From positions 137,623-201,622 of the forward strand of contig CAVSCI010000009.1 in NCBI GenBank assembly GCA_963726365.1: a DNA stretch of 64,000 nt. Reading direction: 5' to 3'. Origin of the DNA: JAABQG01 sp963726365 (GTDB lineage: Bacteria; Pseudomonadota; Gammaproteobacteria; Burkholderiales; Burkholderiaceae_C). Positions 54,107 to 63,061 of this stretch are shown piece after piece. The translations under genes and the position numbers were made by a program. Below the pieces are notes generated by a model. It made no database searches. It had not been told where the DNA came from and was given only the letters and a program-made list of their open reading frames with translations. How positions within the stretch are numbered: the first letter of the stretch is position 1; every line of letters starts with the position of its first letter.

Positions 54107-54302
54107 ATGCATTGCAGCAAAAAAGGACGTTGGGAAACTACATCGAACCCGGAAAGTTAGCAAATCCGTCCGTCGCAAACCTGACAGCGATCAGGGTTGC
54201 CTGCTTCGTAGCGGGTGTCCCTCGTGAGCCTGCGCGGCGTGTCGTCGGTCCGGAATACTGTTTCATGGGAAAATTGAATCCAGACTACAGGAGCTTCCGT
54301 AC

Positions 54303-55745
54303 ATGCCACATCGCGCCACCAAAATCGTTGCCACCCTGGGGCCCGCGTCCAGCGACCCTGCCCTGTTGATGGCCATGATCACTGCCGGCGTGAATGTGGT
54401 TCGCCTGAACTTCAGCCATGGCACCGCGCAGGACCACATCGCCCTTGCCCGGGTGGTGCGCGAGGCCGCCAAGCGTGCCGGCCGCGAGGTGGCCATCATG
54501 GCCGACCTGCAGGGTCCGAAGATCCGGGTCGGCAAGTTTGCCGAGGGCAAGGTGATGCTGGAGCCAGGCAAGGCGTTCGTGCTCGACGCGTCGCGCACCG
54601 AGCCGGGCGATGTTCACGGCGTCGGGCTGGACTACAAGGAGCTCCCGCGCGACGTCCGGCCCGGGGACCTGTTGCTGCTCAACGACGGGCTGATCGTGCT
54701 CACCGTCAATGCCGTGCGCAACGAGGAAGTGCACACCACCGTCAAGCTCGGCGGGGAACTGTCCAACAACAAGGGCATCAACAAGCAGGGCGGCGGCCTG
54801 ACCGCGCCGGCGCTGACCGCCAAGGACATGGAAGACATCCGGACCGCGATGAGCTTTCAGGCCGACTATGTGGCGGTCAGCTTCCCGAAGAATGCCACCG
54901 ACATGGAGATGGCACGCCAGCTGTGCAATGTGGCGGCCGCCGAATACCGGCACAAGCCGGGACTGATCGCCAAGATCGAGCGGGCCGAGGCAATCCCGCA
55001 CCTGGAGGAAATCCTGAGGGCCAGTGATGGCATCATGGTCGCGCGCGGCGACCTGGCGGTGGAGGTGGGCAACGCCACCGTGCCGGCGCTGCAGAAGCGC
55101 ATGATCAAGCTGGCCCGCCAGCACGACAAGGTGGTCATCACCGCGACGCAGATGATGGAGAGCATGATCACCAACCCGGTGCCCACCCGCGCCGAGGTGA
55201 GCGACGTGGCCAACGCCGTGCTCGACGGGACCGACGCGGTGATGCTGTCAGCGGAAACCGCCGCAGGCAAGTACCCGCTGGAGACCGTGATGGAGATGGC
55301 CAAGATCTGCGAGGCTGCTGAAGAAGCCGAAGGCGCCGAACATGCGGAGCTCGATGCTGATTTCAACGCGCAAACCTTTACCCGTATCGACCAGTCCATC
55401 GCCATGGGCGCCCTGTTCACGGCGCACCACCTGGGGGCCAAGGCCATCGTGGCGCTTACCGACTCGGGCTCCACCCCATTGTGGATGAGCCGCCATCGCA
55501 CCAACATTCCAATCTACGCAATCACCTCCAAACTGGCGACCCAGCGCAAGATGGCGCTGTACCGCAACGTGCGCCCGCTGCTGGCCGATACCAGTGCCGA
55601 CCGGGATACCGCGCTGATGCAGGCTGAAAACCACCTCAAGGAGCGCGCCATCGTGAAAACCGGCGATGTCTACGCCATCACGAGTGGTGAACCCATGGGT
55701 TCACCGGGTGGCACGAACATGCTGCGCATTTGCCGGGTGGGCTGA
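54303..55745 (+). CDS. pyk: Pyruvate kinase
   Basis: A 480-residue pyruvate kinase with ATLGPASSDP and NVVRLNFSHG at the N-terminus, the active-site KIERAEAIPHLEEIL and IMVARGDLAVEVG, and the TATQMMESM and DGTDAVMLSAETA motifs. It makes pyruvate and ATP from phosphoenolpyruvate and ADP. ATG at 54303. Confidence 0.96.
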   Translation: MPHRATKIVATLGPASSDPALLMAMITAGVNVVRLNFSHGTAQDHIALARVVREAAKRAGREVAIMADLQGPKIRVGKFAEGKVMLEPGKAFVLDASRTEPGDVHGVGLDYKELPRDVRPGDLLLLNDGLIVLTVNAVRNEEVHTTVKLGGELSNNKGINKQGGGLTAPALTAKDMEDIRTAMSFQADYVAVSFPKNATDMEMARQLCNVAAAEYRHKPGLIAKIERAEAIPHLEEILRASDGIMVARGDLAVEVGNATVPALQKRMIKLARQHDKVVITATQMMESMITNPVPTRAEVSDVANAVLDGTDAVMLSAETAAGKYPLETVMEMAKICEAAEEAEGAEHAELDADFNAQTFTRIDQSIAMGALFTAHHLGAKAIVALTDSGSTPLWMSRHRTNIPIYAITSKLATQRKMALYRNVRPLLADTSADRDTALMQAENHLKERAIVKTGDVYAITSGEPMGSPGGTNMLRICRVG

Positions 55746-55776
55746 TGACACGACCCGGACAGGGTTCTAATTCACC

Positions 55777-56815
55777 ATGACCAAAACGTGGACGCTTGAA
55801 GAAATCGCGCAGCGGGTGGGGGCGACCCTTCGCGGCGAGGGGGGGCATGTGATCGAGGGCTTGGCGCCACTCAAGAGTGCGCAAGCGAACCAGCTCAGCT
55901 TCCTGGCCAATTCTCTGTACCTTCCGGCATTGACGACAACGCATGCCGGGGCCGTTCTGTTGCGTCCCGAGGATGCCGCTGGTTTTCAAGGACGTTCCTT
56001 GATTGTGGGCAATCCTTATGCGGCCTATGCACAGGTCTCGCATTATTTTGACCGCACACCCAAAGGCGAACCCGGAATTCACCCGCAGGCTTGCGTGAGC
56101 GCGTCGTCCCAAATCGATCCGACAGCGAGCGTCGCCGCCTTTGTCACCGTGGCCGATGGCGCGGTGATTGGTCCCGGCTCGGTCATTGAGGCCGGTGCCT
56201 TTGTCGGGGCACGCGTTCAAATTGGGAAAGGACTGCCGGATCCGTGCCAACGCCGTGATTCACCATGACTGCATTCTGGGCGACCGTGTGACGATTCATT
56301 CGGGTGCGGTGATCGGCGACGATGGTTTTGGTTTCGCGCCCAGCAAAGGTCGCTGGAACAAGATCGCCCAGATCGGGCGGGTGATACTGCATGACGACGT
56401 GGATATCGGTTCAGGCACCACGGTTGACCGGGGTGCGCTGGATGACACCCTCATTCATGAGGGGGTGATCATCGACAACCTGGTTCACATTGGACACAAC
56501 GTTGAAATTGGCGCGCACACGGCCATCGCCGGCTGTTGCGGGATTTCAGGGAGCACGAAACTGGGCGCGCATTGCGTGCTTGCCGGGGGTGTCGGCCTCG
56601 TCGGACATATCGAAGTCTGCGACAACGTGCAGATCACGGGCATGAGCATGATCACCAAGTCAATCACCAAGCCCGGCAGTTACTCCTCCGGAATGGCTTT
56701 TGAGCGGACGGAAAACTGGCGGAAATCGGCGGTTCGAGTCAGGGGCCTGGATGAGATGGCAAGACGTTTGCGCGAACTCGAAACCATCGTCAAGCAATTG
56801 ACCTCGCCTCAATAG
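55777..56815 (+). CDS. lpxD: UDP-3-O-acylglucosamine N-acyltransferase homologue (LpxD family, one frameshift)
   Basis: LpxD adds the N-linked acyl chain in lipid A synthesis. The N-terminal domain (LEEIAQRVGATLRG, QLSFLANSLYLPAL) is followed by left-handed beta-helix hexapeptide repeats (IDPTASVAAFVTVADGAVIG, IDNLVHIGHNVEIG; the catalytic His in IGHNV) and a C-terminal helix (MARRLRELETIVKQL). An extra G at 56230-56231 breaks the frame; dropping it gives QIGKDCRIRANAVIHHD, 345 residues. The usual lpxD neighbours bamA, fabZ and lpxA are absent, so it may be a second copy. Confidence 0.85.
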
Positions 56816-56992
56816 CAGGCGCCGCCGGGGGCGCCGGGCCATTGCCGGCTGTTTTGCGCGGACAGGGCCTGAACGACCGGGCCTGCGCCACGGGCAGACC
56901 CTCAGCCGCCCAACAGGCAGCGAGCGTAAAATTGTGCTACCCAGCAGCTGCGAAGCTGCGGCCCCGTTTTTCAACTCTCTGGGAGCAACTCC

Positions 56993-58057
56993 ATGGCACT
57001 CGTTTCAATGCGCGAACTGCTCGATCATGCCGCCGCCAACGGTTACGGCATTCCGGCCTTCAACGTCAACAACCTGGAGCAGGTCCAGGCCGTCATGTCC
57101 GCCGCCGACGAGGTGGGCGCTCCGGTCATCCTGCAGGCCAGCGCTGGCGCGCGCAAATATGCCGGGGAAGCCTTCATCAAGCACCTGATCCAGGCGGCCA
57201 TCGAAACCTATCCCCATATTCCGCTGGTGATGCACCAGGACCATGGTCAGAGCCCTGACATTTGCCAGGGCGCCATCAATCTGGGTTTCAGCTCCGTGAT
57301 GATGGATGGCAGCCTGGAAGGGGACGGCAAGACCATTGCCAGCTACGAGTACAACGTCGAGGTCACGCGCAAGGTCGTGGAGATGGCGCACAGGACCGGC
57401 GTCACGGTCGAGGGCGAACTGGGCTGCCTGGGCTCGCTGGAGACCATGAAGGGCGACAAGGAAGACGGTCACGGCACAGACGACACCATGACCCGCGAAC
57501 AGCTGCTGACCAACCCTGAGCAGGCGGCGGACTTCGTGAAACGCACGCAGCTCGATGCGCTGGCCATTGCGATCGGCACCAGCCACGGCGCCTACAAGTT
57601 CACGCGCAAGCCCACAGGCGACATCCTGGCCATTGACCGGGTCATGGAAATCAACCGCCGCCTGCCCAACACCCACCTTGTGATGCACGGCTCCTCCAGC
57701 GTCCCGCAGGACCTGCTGGCGATCATCAACCAGTACGGCGGCAAGATGAAAGAGACCTACGGCGTGCCGGTCGAAGAGATCCAGAAGGCGATCAAGTTTG
57801 GCGTGCGCAAGATCAACATCGACACCGACATCCGCCTGGCGATGACCGCCGCCGTGCGCAAGTTCATGTATGAAAACCCGGAAAAGTTCGACGCCCGCGA
57901 CTGGCTCAAGCCGGCGCGCGAAGCCGCCAAGGCGATCTGTCGCCAGCGCTATGTCGAGTTTGGTTGCGAAGGCCAGGGTGCGAAGATCCGGGGCGACAAC
58001 CTGAGCGTCGTCGCCGCCCGCTATGCCCGGGGCGAACTGGCGCAGCTTGTCAAATGA
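56993..58057 (+). CDS. fba: Class II fructose-1,6-bisphosphate aldolase
   Basis: A zinc-dependent aldolase of 354 residues that cleaves fructose 1,6-bisphosphate. The metal-binding HQDHGQ (zinc His), the GELGCLGSLE segment, and HGSSSVP and NIDTDIRLA are conserved and place it in the class IIB group used in glycolysis and in Calvin-cycle organisms (CbbA-like). The ATG is at 56993. A terminator follows. Confidence 0.96.
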   Translation: MALVSMRELLDHAAANGYGIPAFNVNNLEQVQAVMSAADEVGAPVILQASAGARKYAGEAFIKHLIQAAIETYPHIPLVMHQDHGQSPDICQGAINLGFSSVMMDGSLEGDGKTIASYEYNVEVTRKVVEMAHRTGVTVEGELGCLGSLETMKGDKEDGHGTDDTMTREQLLTNPEQAADFVKRTQLDALAIAIGTSHGAYKFTRKPTGDILAIDRVMEINRRLPNTHLVMHGSSSVPQDLLAIINQYGGKMKETYGVPVEEIQKAIKFGVRKINIDTDIRLAMTAAVRKFMYENPEKFDARDWLKPAREAAKAICRQRYVEFGCEGQGAKIRGDNLSVVAARYARGELAQLVK

Positions 58058-58116
58058 GACGCGGTGTCGCACCTGAGGCCAGCCGGATGTTGCGATAATC
58101 CGCCTGAATAGTTCGG

Positions 58117-58148
58117 AGCCCGTTGACTGTTCAACGGGCTTTTTGTTT
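58117..58148 (+). terminator. Intrinsic terminator after fba
   Basis: AGCCCGTTGA (58117-58126) pairs perfectly with TCAACGGGCT (58131-58140) over a 4-base loop, followed by a T-rich tract. It lies 59 bases after the fba stop and 26 bases before the purC start. Confidence 0.9.
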
Positions 58149-58173
58149 TTGGGCCCTGTATTTCTGCCTGACC

Positions 58174-59082
58174 ATGACCACTGCCCTGCACACCTCCGCC
58201 CTGACCTCCCTGACCCTGCTTGCACGGGGCAAGGTGCGTGACAACTACGCCGTGGGCGACGACCGCATCCTCATGGTGGCGTCTGACCGCATCAGCGCCT
58301 TTGACGTCATCATGGGCGAGCCGATTCCCGGCAAAGGCGTGCTGCTGACACAGATGGCGCTGTTCTGGTTCGACATCCTGGGCCCCAGGGGGCTGAACCT
58401 TTGCCCGATCCATCTCACCGGCGAGGCCCCCGAGAGTGTGGTCAGCGCCGCCGAAGCGCCCCAGGTCACGGGCCGATCGATGCTGGTCAAGCGCCTGAAA
58501 CCGATTCCGGTCGAAGCCGTGGTGCGCGGCTACCTGGCCGGCAGCGGCTGGAAGGAATACCAGGAAAGCCGTTGCGTCTGCGGCGTGAAGCTGCCCGAGG
58601 GGCTGCGCAACGCCAGCAAGCTGCCCGAGCCGATCTACACCCCGGCGGCCAAGGCGGCGGCCGGCGAGCATGACGAAAACATCACTTTCGAGCGCACGGT
58701 CGAGATGATTGGCGCCGATCTGGCCACCCGCATCCGCGACATCAGCCTGGCCATCTACAAGGCGGCCAGCGAGATCGCCCTGAAGAAGGGCATCATCATT
58801 GCGGACACGAAGTTCGAGTTCGGCCTGGACGCCGATGGCACGCTGGTGCTGATGGACGAGGTGCTCACGCCCGATTCATCACGCTACTGGCCGCTGGAAA
58901 GCTATGTCGTGGGCAGCAACCCGCCGAGCTACGACAAGCAATTCCTGCGCGACTGGCTGGAGCAGGTGCGCATCAACGGCAAACCCTGGGACAAGACCCC
59001 GCCGGCACCGCACCTGCCGCGCGAGGTGATCGAGAAAACCGCCGCCAAGTACCAGGAAGCGCTGCAGCGGCTGACGGCCTGA
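58174..59082 (+). CDS. purC: Phosphoribosylaminoimidazole-succinocarboxamide synthase
   Basis: PurC condenses CAIR with aspartate in purine synthesis. The ATG at 58174 (MTTALHTSALTSLTLLARGKVRDNY) is preferred to an upstream start that would overlap the terminator. Motifs GKVRDNYAVGDDRILMVASD, EAVVRGYLAGSGWKEYQ, DTKFEFGLD and DEVLTPDSSRYWP are typical; 302 residues. Confidence 0.96.
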   Translation: MTTALHTSALTSLTLLARGKVRDNYAVGDDRILMVASDRISAFDVIMGEPIPGKGVLLTQMALFWFDILGPRGLNLCPIHLTGEAPESVVSAAEAPQVTGRSMLVKRLKPIPVEAVVRGYLAGSGWKEYQESRCVCGVKLPEGLRNASKLPEPIYTPAAKAAAGEHDENITFERTVEMIGADLATRIRDISLAIYKAASEIALKKGIIIADTKFEFGLDADGTLVLMDEVLTPDSSRYWPLESYVVGSNPPSYDKQFLRDWLEQVRINGKPWDKTPPAPHLPREVIEKTAAKYQEALQRLTA

Positions 59083-59133
59083 CCAGCAAGGCCAGCGCAG
59101 CGCCCGCGGTGGCATGTGTGGGGGCTGCTTCTT

Positions 59134-60090
59134 TCAGTTCAGCATCATGCTGAGCTTGCGCCGGTAGGCGGAAACCAGCGCGGCTTGCGGGTCTTCCTGC
59201 ACGGCGCTTTTGCCGGCCAGCTCGATACCCCCGGCAGTCTTGCCGGGCAGGGTATCGCCGGCCTTGGGTTTGGGCGGGGTCAGCAGTTCCAGGATTGCCA
59301 CGAAAGTCTTGCGCGGGGCGGACTCGTTCCACTGTTTGTCGCGCATGATGATTTCCAGCAGTTCGTCCATGGCGGCCGTCCATTCACCCTTGGCCATCAG
59401 CACGCGGCTCCTGGCAAACCGGGTTTCGAAGTCGCGCTTGTTCTCGGCGATTTTCTGGTCGAACTGGGCCGGGGACCAGGCGGCGCGCGGGTCGGTGGCC
59501 GCGAACTCCATGGCGTTGAGCCACTGGGACAAGGCCTCAAAACGCAGCGGCACGGGGATCTGGGCCATGCCGGGCGCGAGTGACGCAGCCGCCTCGGCCA
59601 GCTGGCCCGTGCTGATCAGCAGCTTGACGTAGTCGTAGCGGATGTCGTCATTGCCTGGGTTGGTGGCCAGCGCATCGGCCAGGCGTGCCTGCGCGGCATG
59701 GATGTCGCCGGACTCCAGGTGTTGCTGGGCCTCCTGGGCGTCGGCAACGGCTGCCAGTTCGTGTTCGCCAGGCAGGTGCTTGTCAAGAAACTCGCGCACT
59801 TTGCCCTCGGGCAGCGCGCCCATGAAGCCGTCCACCGGCTGGCCGCCCTGCAACAGGATGCAGGTGGGAATGCTCTTGATGCCAAAGGCGCCGGCCAGCT
59901 GCTGCTCGTCGTCGGAGTTGATCTTGACCAGCTTGAAACGCCCCTCGTAGGCGATCTCCAGCTTTTCCAGGATCGGACCCAGCGACTTGCAGGGCCCGCA
60001 CCATGGCGCCCAGAAGTCCACCAGCACGGGGAGGGTCATGGAGGCGGCAATGACCTCGGTCTCAAAGTTTTGCAGGGTAACGTCGATCAT
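59134..60090 (-). CDS. CnoX-like thioredoxin/TPR chaperedoxin with intact WCGPC
   Basis: A 318-residue protein with an N-terminal thioredoxin domain (about 1-110; WAPWCGPCKSLGP with Cys31 and Cys34 and the cis-Pro in KSIPTCILL) and a C-terminal tetratricopeptide part (about 115-280, AQARLADALATNPGNDDIRYD). This is the CnoX/YbbN layout. E. coli CnoX lacks the full CxxC; this one keeps it, so it may still reduce disulfides. It is divergent from purE and converges on purC. Confidence 0.9.
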   Translation of the reverse strand: MIDVTLQNFETEVIAASMTLPVLVDFWAPWCGPCKSLGPILEKLEIAYEGRFKLVKINSDDEQQLAGAFGIKSIPTCILLQGGQPVDGFMGALPEGKVREFLDKHLPGEHELAAVADAQEAQQHLESGDIHAAQARLADALATNPGNDDIRYDYVKLLISTGQLAEAAASLAPGMAQIPVPLRFEALSQWLNAMEFAATDPRAAWSPAQFDQKIAENKRDFETRFARSRVLMAKGEWTAAMDELLEIIMRDKQWNESAPRKTFVAILELLTPPKPKAGDTLPGKTAGGIELAGKSAVQEDPQAALVSAYRRKLSMMLN

Positions 60091-60145
60091 GGGGTGTAAA
60101 TCCGGGTGAAACCTTAAAATTCAATATTCCTTCGAAAAGCCCCCA

Positions 60146-60646
60146 ATGACTCAAGCGCTCATCGGCGTCGTCATGGGTTCCAGTTCAGACTGGGACACCA
60201 TGCAGCACGCAGTCCAGATTCTCCAACAATTCGACATCCCCCACGAAGCGCGGGTGGTGTCGGCGCACCGCATGCCGGATGACATGTTCGCCTATGCCGA
60301 ATCCGCCGTCGGGCGCGGCCTCAAGGCCATCATCGCAGGCGCCGGGGGGGCGGCCCACCTGCCGGGCATGATCGCCGCCAAGACCGTGGTGCCCGTGCTG
60401 GGCGTGCCGGTCGTCAGCAAGCACCTCCAGGGCGTGGATTCGCTGCACAGCATCGTGCAGATGCCCAAGGGCGTGCCGGTGGCGACCTTTGCCATCGGAG
60501 CGGCCGGCGCGGCCAACGCCGCGCTGTTTGCCGTGGCGCTGCTGGCCAATGAAGACCCGGCACTGCGCGAAAAGCTCGAAGCCTTCCGCGCCGCGCAGAC
60601 CGAGGCGGCCCGCGCCATGACGCTGCCACCGCTGGGGGCTGCATGA
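60146..60646 (+). CDS. purE: N5-carboxyaminoimidazole ribonucleotide mutase
   Basis: A 166-residue class I PurE with the active-site loop MGSSSDWDTMQHAVQILQQF, SAHRMPDDM and the IIAGAGGAAHLPGMIAAKT motif. It converts N5-CAIR to CAIR and works with PurK. It is separated from purK by 79 bases filled almost wholly by a repeat of family B. Confidence 0.97.
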   Translation: MTQALIGVVMGSSSDWDTMQHAVQILQQFDIPHEARVVSAHRMPDDMFAYAESAVGRGLKAIIAGAGGAAHLPGMIAAKTVVPVLGVPVVSKHLQGVDSLHSIVQMPKGVPVATFAIGAAGAANAALFAVALLANEDPALREKLEAFRAAQTEAARAMTLPPLGAA

Positions 60647-60649
60647 GTG

Positions 60650-60724
60650 CCGCCGGACCGCTCCAAGGCGCGATGGCCCCCTCGGGGGGAAGCGCAGTAC
60701 GCGCAGCGACCAGCGTGGGGGCCG
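60650..60724 (+). repeat. Repeat family B, copy 1 (purE-purK gap)
   Basis: It has a GC-rich hairpin GGCCCCCTCGGGGGG, then a segment ending CCAGCGTGGGGGCC. The layout and sequence match copy 2 within purK. Elements of this kind are common in Comamonadaceae genomes. Confidence 0.65.
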
Positions 60725-60725
60725 C

Positions 60726-61994
60726 ATGAGTCAAATCATTCTTCCCGGCACCACGGCCACGGGCCAGCAGACCACACTGGGCGTGATGGGCGGCGGCCAA
60801 CTCGGGCGCATGTTCGTGCAGGCCGCCCAGGCCATGGGCTATTTCACGGCGGTGCTCGATCCCGACCCCGCCAGCCCCGCCGGGCTGGTGAGCCATTTCC
60901 ACGTCCAGACCGACTACCTCGATGAGCAGGGCCTGGCCCAGCTCATGCAGCGCTGCGCGGCCATCACCACCGAATTCGAGAACGTGCCCGCACCCGCGCT
61001 GTACACCCTGGGCGCACACTGCCCGGTGGCGCCCGGGGCCAGCGCCGTGGCGGTCGCGCAGGACCGAATCAAGGAAAAGGCCCACTTCGAGCGCTGTGGC
61101 GTGCCGGTGGCGCCGTACGCGGTGATTGGCGCGACCGAGCATCTCGCGGCCATCATCGACGCGCCGAGCGCCGCACCGGGCCGCCCCAAGCAAGCGAGCG
61201 CCCCCTTGGGGGGCAGCGTCGTACACGAAGTGACAAGCGTGGGGGCTGACCTGTTCCCGGGAATTCTGAAGACCGCGCGCCTGGGCTATGACGGCAAGGG
61301 GCAGATTCGCGTCGGCACCCGCGCGGAGCTGGCCGCCGCCTGGGATTCGCTCGGGCAGGTGCCCTGCGTTCTCGAAAAGATGCTGCCGCTGGCCGCCGAA
61401 TGCTCGGTGATCGTGGCGCGCGGCTGGAACGGCGACATGGTGCACTTCTTCCCGCAGCTGAACCTGCACCGCGACGGCATCCTCGCCGTGACCCAGGTTT
61501 TTGAAGGAAATATGACCTCAGCCACCGTCGAACGGTCGGTTGATGCTGCTAAATCGATAGCAGACGATCTGCAGTATGTGGGCGTGCTCTGCGTCGAATT
61601 CTTTGTTCTGCAGGACGGCAGCCTGGTCGTCAATGAAATGGCGCCGCGCCCGCACAACAGCGGCCACTACACGCTGGACGCCTGCGACGTCTCGCAATTC
61701 GACCTGCAGGTGCGCACGCTCACCGGCCTGCCGCTGGTGCCGCCGCGCCAGCACAGCCCGGCCATCATGCTCAACCTGCTGGGCGACCTGTGGTTCGACG
61801 CCGACGGCAGGCCGATCACACCCGCCTGGAGCGAGGTGCTGGCGCTGCCCGGCACGCACCTGCACCTGTACGGCAAGCTGCAGGCGCGCATGGGCCGCAA
61901 GATGGGCCACCTGAACATCACCGGTGCCGACGTCGAGGCGGTCCGTGACACCGCGCAGCGGGCGGCCGGATTGCTGGGCATCCCGGCGTTCTGA
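60726..61994 (+). CDS. purK: N5-carboxyaminoimidazole ribonucleotide synthetase with repeat-derived insert
   Basis: An ATP-grasp enzyme making N5-CAIR from AIR, bicarbonate and ATP. Motifs GVMGGGQLGRMFVQAAQAMGY, TTEFENVPAPAL, DRIKEKAHFERCGVP, KTARLGYDGKGQ, EFFVLQDGSLVVNEMAPRPHNSGH are normal. At 422 residues it is longer than most PurK proteins. The excess lies where repeat B (about 61175-61248) is inserted in frame, encoding PGRPKQASAPLGGSVVHEVT just before LFPGILKTARLG. A copy of repeat A lies at 61497-61565. Both are read through, so the enzyme may tolerate surface insertions. It starts at the ATG at 60726. Confidence 0.94.
   Translation: MSQIILPGTTATGQQTTLGVMGGGQLGRMFVQAAQAMGYFTAVLDPDPASPAGLVSHFHVQTDYLDEQGLAQLMQRCAAITTEFENVPAPALYTLGAHCPVAPGASAVAVAQDRIKEKAHFERCGVPVAPYAVIGATEHLAAIIDAPSAAPGRPKQASAPLGGSVVHEVTSVGADLFPGILKTARLGYDGKGQIRVGTRAELAAAWDSLGQVPCVLEKMLPLAAECSVIVARGWNGDMVHFFPQLNLHRDGILAVTQVFEGNMTSATVERSVDAAKSIADDLQYVGVLCVEFFVLQDGSLVVNEMAPRPHNSGHYTLDACDVSQFDLQVRTLTGLPLVPPRQHSPAIMLNLLGDLWFDADGRPITPAWSEVLALPGTHLHLYGKLQARMGRKMGHLNITGADVEAVRDTAQRAAGLLGIPAF
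61175..61248 (+). repeat. Repeat family B, copy 2 (inside purK)
   Basis: Contains the hairpin GCCCCCTTGGGGGGC (61200-61214), followed by a region ending ACAAGCGTGGGGGCT, and aligns with copy 1 at both ends. It is about 25 codons long and stays in the PurK frame. Confidence 0.7.
61497..61565 (+). repeat. Repeat family A, copy 7 (inside purK)
   Basis: Core CCACCGTCGAACGGTCG at 61522, then 6 bases, then GCTGCTAAATCGATAGC from 61545. It is the most diverged core but has the spacing of the others and stays in frame in purK. Confidence 0.5.
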
Positions 61995-62016
61995 GCCGCC
62001 AGAACCGGGTCTGCGC

Positions 62017-63007
62017 ATGATCCTCGACGGCCGTTCGCCCGACGCCATTGCCGCCGCCGTGCGCGCCTTGAGCGCCGGCGAGCTGCTCGGCCTGCCGACC
62101 GAGACGGTGTACGGGCTGGCGGCCGATGCGGCCAGCGACGCCGCCGTGGCCAAAATCTTTGCCGCCAAGGGGCGCCCCAGCAACCACCCGCTGATCGTGC
62201 ACGTGGCCGAGGCTTCGGGCGTGGACGCATTTCGCCGCCAGCGTGCCGGACTTTGCCCAAAAGCTGATCAGTGCCTTCTGGCCGGGCCCGCTCACGCTGA
62301 TCCTGCCGCGGCGCACGGGCGTGGGCACGGCAGCGGCCGGCGGGCAGGACTCCATCGGCCTGCGCTGCCCCTCGCATCCCGTGGCCCAGGCGGTATTGCG
62401 GGCCTGCGCCGCGCAGGGCCTGCACGGCCTGGCGGCGCCCAGCGCCAATGCCTTTGGCCGGGTCAGCCCGACCACGGCCGTGCATGTGCAGGCCGAGTTT
62501 GGCGATGGCCTGCTGGTGCTCGATGGGGGCGCCTGCGATGTCGGCATCGAGTCCACCATCATCGACTGCACCCGTGGCGCGCCCGTGTTGCTGCGTCCCG
62601 GCGGGATCAGCCGCGCGCAGGTCGAGGCCGCGTGTGGACAAGCCCTGCGTTCGAAAGACGAGCTCGACGCGCCCGATCCGCGCGCCTCGGGCACGCTCGA
62701 GGCGCATTACGCGCCGGCCGCCCCGGTACGCCTGATGGACGCGAAGGCCCTGCAAACCGCGCTGGACCTGCTGGGCGCGGACGCCGCGCACATCGGCATA
62801 TATTCGCGGGCCATCCTCCAGACGCGTTCGAGCGGCGTCCTTCGCCGGCGCATGCCGGACGACGCGGCCGCCACGGCCCAGCAGCTGTTCGCCGTGCTGC
62901 GCGAATTTGACGCCCAGGGCGCCCGGCTGATCTGGATCGAGACGCCACCCGATACGCCGGAGTGGGAAGGCGTGCGCGACCGCCTGCAGCGCGCCTCGGC
63001 CGCTTGA
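62017..63007 (+). CDS. L-threonylcarbamoyladenylate synthase, Sua5 type (one frameshift)
   Basis: Makes the threonylcarbamoyl-AMP used for the t6A37 modification of ANN-reading tRNAs. The YrdC-type core (LPTETVYGLAADAASDAAV, KGRPSNHPLIVH, FWPGPLTLILPRR, PSANAFGRVSPTTAVHV) is followed by a C-terminal Sua5 domain (ASGTLEAHYAPAAPVRL ...). The frame breaks at 62230-62232, where an extra T disrupts GVDAFAASVPDFAQ; the corrected length is 329 residues. The start at 62017 is 23 bases after purK. Confidence 0.93.
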
Positions 63008-63061
63008 CACGGCGCCGGCGCAGCGTCGTTAAACTACCACCAGCAATTCTTGGAGATTTGA

